Below, piece by piece: positions 32,370 to 36,792 of a stretch of 36,792 nucleotides of DNA. The translations under genes were made by a program, and so were the position numbers. The stretch lies in assembly GCA_030606585.1 (NCBI GenBank), contig JAUWGD010000002.1, positions 1 through 36,792 of the forward strand, written 5' to 3'. The DNA comes from Dehalococcoidales bacterium. GTDB lineage: Bacteria > Chloroflexota > Dehalococcoidia > Dehalococcoidales > RBG-16-60-22. The notes beneath the pieces were generated by a model. The model had not been told where the DNA came from. It was given only the letters and a program-made list of their open reading frames with translations, and ran no database searches. Position 1 is the first letter of the stretch. Each line of letters begins with the position of its first letter.

Positions 32370-33824
32370 CTAAAGACCGTATTCTTTCCACCTCTTTTCC
32401 ACCAGTTCCTCGGTCTCCGGCAGGGAATAGTGGCAATCCGGTGGAAATCTCTGACCACCCCACTCCTCCCGCGGCGGGTGCAGTTGCCAGTCCGTAGTGG
32501 CGTCGATAAGCAGCTTGTCGGCCACGGCAGCCCCGTATTCCAGTTCGGCCCTCAGGTCGTAGGCCAGGCTCACGTCGATGGGCGACCCCATATACAGGGG
32601 GTAGACGACCAGGTCTCTGTTGAAATTAACCCTGCTGTGCATGGTGCTCATCAGCGCCGCCGGGTTGCGAATATCCACACCCTCTTCGACCACCATGATA
32701 ATATTAAAGGGATGCCCGGCGAACTTGGAGCCCCACATGGCGGCGGCTATCTGCCTTGCCTGTCCCTGATATGTTTTATGAATCTTCACCGCGGTTATCG
32801 GCCCTGACGCAACATCAATCACTCCGGGGATTTCGGCGGCTTCCAGGATATTCCACAGTACCACCGACATCATGTTGCTGACCGACGCCCTGATTTCGGT
32901 AATGCCTTCTTTGGTGCCCACCAGAGAGCCGCGGAAAATGGGGTCGTTTCTATAGGTGATGCAGCTCACTTCCACCACCGGTCTCTTCCTCGCTTCCCCG
33001 TAAAACCCGGAGCCCTCCCCGAAAGGCCCTTCAACTTCGTAAGTGCTCGGGTCGGGGGACATAAAGCCCTCGACCACTATTTCCGCGGCAGCGGGGACTT
33101 CAATATCGGAGGTCTCACACTTCACCAGTCGGATGGGTTCTTGCCGCAGCGCCCCGGCCAGGTTATACTCAGGTCCGATAACCGGACTGCCGGCGACCAC
33201 GATTAAAGTCGGGTCGTAACCGTAGACGAAAGCCACGGGCATGGGTTTCCCCATCTCCTGGTACTTCGAGTAAGTAATCCCCCAGTCCTTCATCGGCATC
33301 AAAAGCACGCCTATCTTGTTCTTGCTCAATATCGTGCCCCGGTAAACGCCGGCGTTGTTCAGCCCGGTATCGGGGTCCCTGGTGACGGTAGCGTTAAACG
33401 TGTTGATATAACGTCCGTTATCCAGCGGGTGCCACTTGGGGACCGGCAACTGGAAAAGGTCCACGTCTTTACCCTTAACGATGTTTTCTTTGACCGGCCC
33501 GGTCTTGACCCTCACCGGTTCCAGCGGTTTCTTCATCCTCTGCCTGATTATCTTAATAGTATCCGCAGGGGATGTATCCTTGGGCAGGCCGAGCATAAGG
33601 TTGACACGTGAGTGCTTCCCCAGGCCATTGGTAAACAGTTTTGTGGAAAAAGTCTTCTCGTGACCCTTGATATTCTCAAAGAGAAGCGCCGGGCCTCCCT
33701 GCACGTATACCTTTCTGATAATCTGGGATATCTCGTCATCCCAGTCCACCTTCGCGGTTACCCTCTTAAAATCACCCTCGGCATCCAGCTGGGCCATCCA
33801 TGCGCGCAAATCTCTATCTGACAT
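32370..33824 (-). CDS. ubiD: UbiD-family prenylated-FMN-dependent (de)carboxylase
   Basis: A 484-residue enzyme that reversibly decarboxylates aromatic or alpha,beta-unsaturated acids with prenylated FMN. The catalytic trio matches the fungal Fdc1 pattern: Arg162 (NNAGVYRG) and Glu265/Glu270 (EGPFGE, the same five-residue spacing as Fdc1 Glu277/Glu282). Family length is normal. Its cofactor can be supplied by the UbiX at 24334-24906. AGGGGGGATAATA precedes the ATG. It lies 42 nt after the URO-D-like gene on the same strand and third after the TRAP binding protein, so imported acids could be its substrates. Whether it acts on phenolic acids (suggested by the transhydroxylase-like enzyme) or in another pathway cannot be seen from sequence. 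Confidence 0.93.
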   Translation of the reverse strand: MSDRDLRAWMAQLDAEGDFKRVTAKVDWDDEISQIIRKVYVQGGPALLFENIKGHEKTFSTKLFTNGLGKHSRVNLMLGLPKDTSPADTIKIIRQRMKKPLEPVRVKTGPVKENIVKGKDVDLFQLPVPKWHPLDNGRYINTFNATVTRDPDTGLNNAGVYRGTILSKNKIGVLLMPMKDWGITYSKYQEMGKPMPVAFVYGYDPTLIVVAGSPVIGPEYNLAGALRQEPIRLVKCETSDIEVPAAAEIVVEGFMSPDPSTYEVEGPFGEGSGFYGEARKRPVVEVSCITYRNDPIFRGSLVGTKEGITEIRASVSNMMSVVLWNILEAAEIPGVIDVASGPITAVKIHKTYQGQARQIAAAMWGSKFAGHPFNIIMVVEEGVDIRNPAALMSTMHSRVNFNRDLVVYPLYMGSPIDVSLAYDLRAELEYGAAVADKLLIDATTDWQLHPPREEWGGQRFPPDCHYSLPETEELVEKRWKEYGL

Positions 33825-33866
33825 TATTATCCCCCCTGAAATATTAAATCTTTATTCTGTCAGTAT

Positions 33867-35201
33867 CTATTTATATACGCCGTATTCCCTGGTAAAATCA
33901 ATCATTGCCTTGAGGTTTTCTGGTTTGACCCAGTCAATGGCAGCCCCATTGGCCATAATATAACCGCCGCCGGGGGCGCAGGTATCGATGAGCTGGCGGC
34001 ATCTTTCCTTCACCTGCTCAGTCGTGCCGGTAATCAGCAGCGAGGAAGACACGTTGCCACTTATGCAGGCAACATCACCCAGTATTTTCTTAGCCCTGGC
34101 CATGTCTGTCACGTCGAACGTCCATGCCATCTTAGCTTTAGGCACGTCCCTGATAACTTCCAGACGCGAGTTATAGCTGCCCTCAACAAAAGGAAACGGT
34201 ACGCAGCCCTCTTCAATCAAGCCCATGAAAACCTTTCTCAGGGTGGGCCAGTAGAAGGTTTTGAACTGTTCATCGGAGAGGAAACCGTCGGCCCCTTTAT
34301 GCAGCGGCATAAACACCAGGGGATTTCCGTTCATCCTTGCCATGGACACCCCCATCTTGATCATGAACGGTGTTACTACCTCCAGAGCCCGGAGGAGTTT
34401 GGCGGGCTGCCGATACATATCCACCATTACCCCTTTGGTGCCTCTAAGAGTATCACCGATTACGTCAAAAGGTGCCTTGGCAAGGCCCCCAAGGAAGCCG
34501 GGAAATCCGGCGGCGGCCATCTCATGACTGAAACCACTGACAACCCCCATCCACTTCATGGTTTCAGCCCCTGCTTCAAAAAGAGTTTTATAGGCAGCCT
34601 GAACGTCGGGCATAGCGAACGGCATGACAAAAGAACCGAACGAACCCTCCTGGACGTTGGTGGGACTTTGTAGCATCTTCAAGGGCTCCAGGGCTCCGCA
34701 TATGCGAGGTAAGTAAGTGCTGTTCCAGAAATGTGACGGGTCCTGAATCAAGGCGTCATATTCATCTGCCATCATGTATTCGCCTTCAATGCACTGGTAG
34801 GTATTTTCGAGCGCGACTCCATGCCCGGGCCAGGCATATAACTTGACGTCAAGAATTTCAAAGAGCCTCCCCGAACCAGCGAAAAACGCGCCTGGGTTCA
34901 CATCCGGCTCGAAGTCCAGGACGTATTTCCTGATGGTGGTGGTGAGCTTTTCGTAGTCATACATCATATCATGAGGGGTCAGGCCTACATAATAAGCGGG
35001 GAAAAAATTAACAATGGAAAAGATGGGCACCCTGTCCGGCGTTTTCTTCAATTGAACCGCATCTTTTACCCGTGTCACTCTCTCCTTGTATAACTTCTCG
35101 GCTTCGGGGCTGGTAAACTCTACGCCCTGTGGCGAAAGCCACGAATTAAACATCGCCTCCTGCTTTTCATCCGATGATAACTCTGCCCATTGCTTTTCCA
35201 T
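33867..35201 (-). CDS. Uroporphyrinogen decarboxylase (URO-D)-like protein, zinc-ligand motifs absent
   Basis: A 444-residue protein of the URO-D/MtaA superfamily. The C-terminal barrel segment GNVSSSLLITGTTEQVKERCRQ and GGGYIMANGAAIDW match the family pattern 'GNVdP..ll..GtpeeV' and 'GGfIl..GC'. Cobamide-dependent methyltransferases of this superfamily bind zinc with HxC and a later Cys; here these places read PFVEGSYN and NGAAI, so no zinc thiolate site is visible. It is also longer than true HemE (about 350 residues), with an extra N-terminal region. The function is therefore open: corrinoid-linked methyl transfer is possible but unsupported. GGAGGTAAATAAAA precedes the ATG, and a promoter is predicted at 35347-35375. 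UbiD follows 42 nt later. Confidence 0.8.
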   Translation of the reverse strand: MEKQWAELSSDEKQEAMFNSWLSPQGVEFTSPEAEKLYKERVTRVKDAVQLKKTPDRVPIFSIVNFFPAYYVGLTPHDMMYDYEKLTTTIRKYVLDFEPDVNPGAFFAGSGRLFEILDVKLYAWPGHGVALENTYQCIEGEYMMADEYDALIQDPSHFWNSTYLPRICGALEPLKMLQSPTNVQEGSFGSFVMPFAMPDVQAAYKTLFEAGAETMKWMGVVSGFSHEMAAAGFPGFLGGLAKAPFDVIGDTLRGTKGVMVDMYRQPAKLLRALEVVTPFMIKMGVSMARMNGNPLVFMPLHKGADGFLSDEQFKTFYWPTLRKVFMGLIEEGCVPFPFVEGSYNSRLEVIRDVPKAKMAWTFDVTDMARAKKILGDVACISGNVSSSLLITGTTEQVKERCRQLIDTCAPGGGYIMANGAAIDWVKPENLKAMIDFTREYGVYK

Positions 35202-35247
35202 TTTTATTTACCTCCTGTACGCTCTCTGCAGGTTATCCAGACTCAGC

Positions 35248-35269
35248 GCCTGCCCATTTTCTGGCAGGC
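35248..35269 (-). promoter_or_regulatory. Leader hairpin upstream of the URO-D-like gene
   Basis: A perfect 7-bp stem GCCTGCC / GGCAGGC with an 8-nt loop lies in the predicted untranslated leader (about 140 nt) of the 35201 gene. No T-tract follows on either strand, so it is not a terminator. No riboswitch class is recognised. The rest of the 295-bp gap 35202-35496 holds only the promoter and terminator listed and no coding frame. Confidence 0.3.
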
Positions 35270-35346
35270 AATACCGCTAATGCTCCGAGGTCCGGGATAA
35301 AACGCTCTCCATGGGTAAAACAACTTGTTACATCGCCCTTGTCAGA

Positions 35347-35395
35347 ATATTACATACGTGACACCTGGCTGTCAATTCTCCATCTCAGAGCCAGG
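35347..35395 (-). promoter_or_regulatory. Candidate promoter and operator of the URO-D-like/ubiD genes
   Basis: On the minus strand, TTGACA (35375-35370), 17 bp, TAATAT (35352-35347). A perfect 7-bp inverted repeat, CCTGGCT (35364-35370) and AGCCAGG (35389-35395), brackets the -35 box and could be a regulator site. Confidence 0.5.
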
Positions 35396-35424
35396 CATTA
35401 GCTACCCGAGAGGCGATTTTGCTC

Positions 35425-35465
35425 CTTAAAGGAAAGGCTCCGGAGGAATAATATCCTTCGGAGCC
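35425..35465 (-). terminator. Terminator after the TRAP binding-protein gene
   Basis: On the minus strand, GGCTCCGAAGGA (35465-35454) pairs with TCCTCCGGAGCC (35447-35436) with one G-T wobble and a 6-nt loop, followed by TTTCCTTTAAG. A second perfect palindrome, AAAGGCTTAAGCCTTT (35481-35496), directly follows the stop codon. Confidence 0.7.
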
Positions 35466-35496
35466 CTGTCCATTTCCAATAAAGGCTTAAGCCTTT

Positions 35497-36690
35497 TTAC
35501 TGTGTCGTGTATTTTTCTACCAAGGCCTGCCAGGTCGAGAGGACCCTGTCGGTGACCTCTTCGCTGTAACCCAGGTCATGACACATATCCGCCCAGGTGG
35601 GGAATGCGTACTCTAAAGCTGCTGCATCCCACAGGGCCGACTGCTCCGGGGTGGGAGTGTTGATAGTAATGCCCGATTCCTCAATAGTGGGCGTGCTATG
35701 TACGGTTTCGTCATACATACCCTGGGCGCATACTATCAAGGCATCTTCCCACGTAGCATCGAATATCGCCTGGTCTTCCGGTGGCAGGGAAGCATAGAAT
35801 TCGTGACTCGTCAGGATGAGCAGGGTCCCTGCGGAGAAGGTCTGTTTCAGGATGTAGTCACAAAGTTCGAACATGTTGTAAGGGCCTATCATGGCATAGG
35901 TCATGATAGCGGCATCGGTTACCCCTTTTTGCATGTTATCGTATGCTTGGGGAGGTATCTGGAAAACGCCGGCAGCGCCGAAAGCAGCCATCATATCCGC
36001 CAGGGCTCCCAGCGCCCCGCCGACCTTGAGGCCTTCAAGGTCTTCAGGCACAAATACCTCTTTATCCGCAGTAATGAGATAACCCGGGTCTATTTCAAGG
36101 GCTTTAATCAAATGATAGGGTTCGAACTCGGCTGCAATTTCCGGTATCTCATAGAATTCTATCAGGGCATCGAATGATGCGAGGAAGTCCTCTATGCTAA
36201 CACCTTGCTTGTGGAACGACAGCGTGGGGAGACCGGTAACCGCGGCTAACGGGAAATCGGACATTTTGCTGCCGGTAGAGGTCATGACGATTTCACAGAC
36301 ACCCTGTTTTACTGCATCCAGAGAGCCCGCATCGTCTAGTAAGGCCGAAAATCCATAAGTCTCTACAATGTAGCGACCGTCCGTCCGAGCCTCGAACTCA
36401 TCCGCCCACCACTCGTAGCCCACGCCTACAGCTGAGAACGGGGGCATCGTGTAATTAAACTTAATTGTCCTGACCTCCGGCGCAGGAGCCGGCTCAGGTT
36501 CAGGTTCCGGTGCTGGGGCTGGTTCTGGTGCCGGCGCAGGTTCTGGTTCTGGCTCCGGTGCGGGTGCGGGTGCCGGTGCTGGTGCAGGTGCTGGAGCCGG
36601 GGCCGGCTCCGGTTCAGCACAAGCAGCGAGCAGGAGAGACGCCAGCAGAATTACAGAGAGTACTGCGGCCATCAAGGTTCGTTTCTTCAT
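35497..36690 (-). CDS. TRAP transporter substrate-binding lipoprotein (DctP family)
   Basis: A 397-residue exported solute receptor. The signal peptide ends in lipobox LAAC with Cys24 as lipid anchor. Residues 25-71 are a Pro-Ala/Pro-Glu tether. The DctP domain (about 73-397) shows LEGLKVGG, IPPQAYDNMQKGVTDAAI (245-262) and a long C-terminal helix. In most DctP proteins the 'GLKxR' motif carries the Arg that grips the ligand carboxylate; here this residue is Gly224, so the ligand or binding mode may differ. No DctQ/DctM membrane subunits are found in the window; they could lie beyond the right edge or elsewhere. AAAAGGAGG precedes the ATG. Lipid anchoring to the cell surface fits a single-membrane host. 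Confidence 0.9.
   Translation of the reverse strand: MKKRTLMAAVLSVILLASLLLAACAEPEPAPAPAPAPAPAPAPAPEPEPEPAPAPEPAPAPEPEPEPAPAPEVRTIKFNYTMPPFSAVGVGYEWWADEFEARTDGRYIVETYGFSALLDDAGSLDAVKQGVCEIVMTSTGSKMSDFPLAAVTGLPTLSFHKQGVSIEDFLASFDALIEFYEIPEIAAEFEPYHLIKALEIDPGYLITADKEVFVPEDLEGLKVGGALGALADMMAAFGAAGVFQIPPQAYDNMQKGVTDAAIMTYAMIGPYNMFELCDYILKQTFSAGTLLILTSHEFYASLPPEDQAIFDATWEDALIVCAQGMYDETVHSTPTIEESGITINTPTPEQSALWDAAALEYAFPTWADMCHDLGYSEEVTDRVLSTWQALVEKYTTQ
36478..36618 (-). repeat. Low-complexity Pro-Ala/Pro-Glu codon repeat (lipoprotein tether)
   Basis: About 47 codons alternating Pro with Ala or Glu, encoding the linker between the lipid anchor and the binding domain of the TRAP protein. The near-identical 6-nt units make it prone to slippage, so linker length probably varies among strains. 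Codons are mixed (GCG, GCA, GCC, GCT), so it is not a very recent expansion. Confidence 0.9.
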
Positions 36691-36719
36691 TTTTCCTCCT
36701 TTTCAATTAAGTAAAAATT

Positions 36720-36745
36720 AATATAGCTGCTTACCCGGCTATATT
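36720..36745. promoter_or_regulatory. Inverted repeat upstream of the TRAP binding-protein gene
   Basis: Perfect 8-bp arms AATATAGC / GCTATATT with a 10-nt spacer, 30 bp upstream of the ATG at 36690. It could be an operator or leader hairpin. No convincing -35/-10 pair is visible in the remaining bases to the window edge. Confidence 0.35.
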
Positions 36746-36792
36746 TTTTACACTACAACACCTCCTTTTTGTTAGATTTTCAGAAAGAATAT

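Noticed and set aside
33867..35201. Haem-biosynthetic HemE
   Set aside because: It is about 90 residues too long, lacks the characteristic HemE N-terminal signature, and lies in a catabolic context.
35202..35346. Riboswitch (for example cobalamin) in the leader of the URO-D-like gene
   Set aside because: Only a single short hairpin is seen; no conserved core such as a B12 box could be found.
36478..36618. CRISPR-like or tandem DNA repeat array
   Set aside because: The periodicity is the codon repeat of a Pro-Ala/Pro-Glu protein linker in frame with the lipoprotein; there are no spacers.

Overview
The window looks like a catabolic island from an anaerobic, mid-GC bacterium. Oxygen-sensitive enzyme types (a radical-type 4-hydroxybutyryl-CoA dehydratase, DMSO-reductase-family molybdo/tungsto-enzymes, CCG-domain Fe-S proteins), a lipoprotein-type TRAP binding protein on a Pro-Ala/Pro-Glu tether, a URO-D-like protein and heavy use of AGG/ATA codons fit an uncultured Chloroflexota of the Dehalococcoidia type. 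The taxon is an inference; there is no rRNA or other marker gene here.

Layout. (1) Positions 1-4163, minus strand: a DMSO-reductase-family oxidoreductase, an S15/CocE-type hydrolase, and the start of a 4Fe-4S subunit that runs off the left edge. (2) 4312-4851: a divergent MarR-type regulator. (3) 5022-20421, plus strand, behind a near-consensus promoter: DUF35 protein, thiolase, two acyl-CoA dehydrogenases, an M24-fold protein, a fumarate-reductase-like flavoprotein, a 4-hydroxybutyrate CoA-transferase-like enzyme, a FAD / Fe-S / FAD trio, 4-hydroxybutyryl-CoA dehydratase and an iron-dependent alcohol dehydrogenase. (4) 20422-24906: two interspersed hairpin repeats flank an alpha/beta hydrolase and a transhydroxylase-like molybdoenzyme, followed by UbiX. 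(5) 31477-24921, minus strand: a second FAD / Fe-S / FAD trio in the same gene order, then a CoA-acylating aldehyde dehydrogenase and a ferritin-like protein. (6) 31793-32275: a single chagasin-type inhibitor lipoprotein with its own promoter and terminator. (7) 36690-32370, minus strand: TRAP substrate-binding lipoprotein, URO-D-like protein and a UbiD decarboxylase.

How it may work together (inference). The TRAP lipoprotein would collect a substrate. UbiX makes prenylated FMN for UbiD, which would (de)carboxylate an aromatic or unsaturated acid, and the transhydroxylase-like enzyme would rearrange or hydroxylate a phenolic ring. The CoA-transferase, dehydratase and alcohol dehydrogenase together form a 4-hydroxybutyrate to crotonyl-CoA type module. 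The two dehydrogenases plus thiolase/DUF35 form a beta-oxidation-like module. The duplicated FAD / Fe-S / FAD trio has the subunit plan of glycolate oxidase GlcDEF, but its substrate is unknown. It is the best candidate here for an undescribed enzyme system, because the same three-gene order occurs twice with different partner genes. Several proteins keep their fold but have lost textbook catalytic or metal-binding residues, which is listed in the findings.
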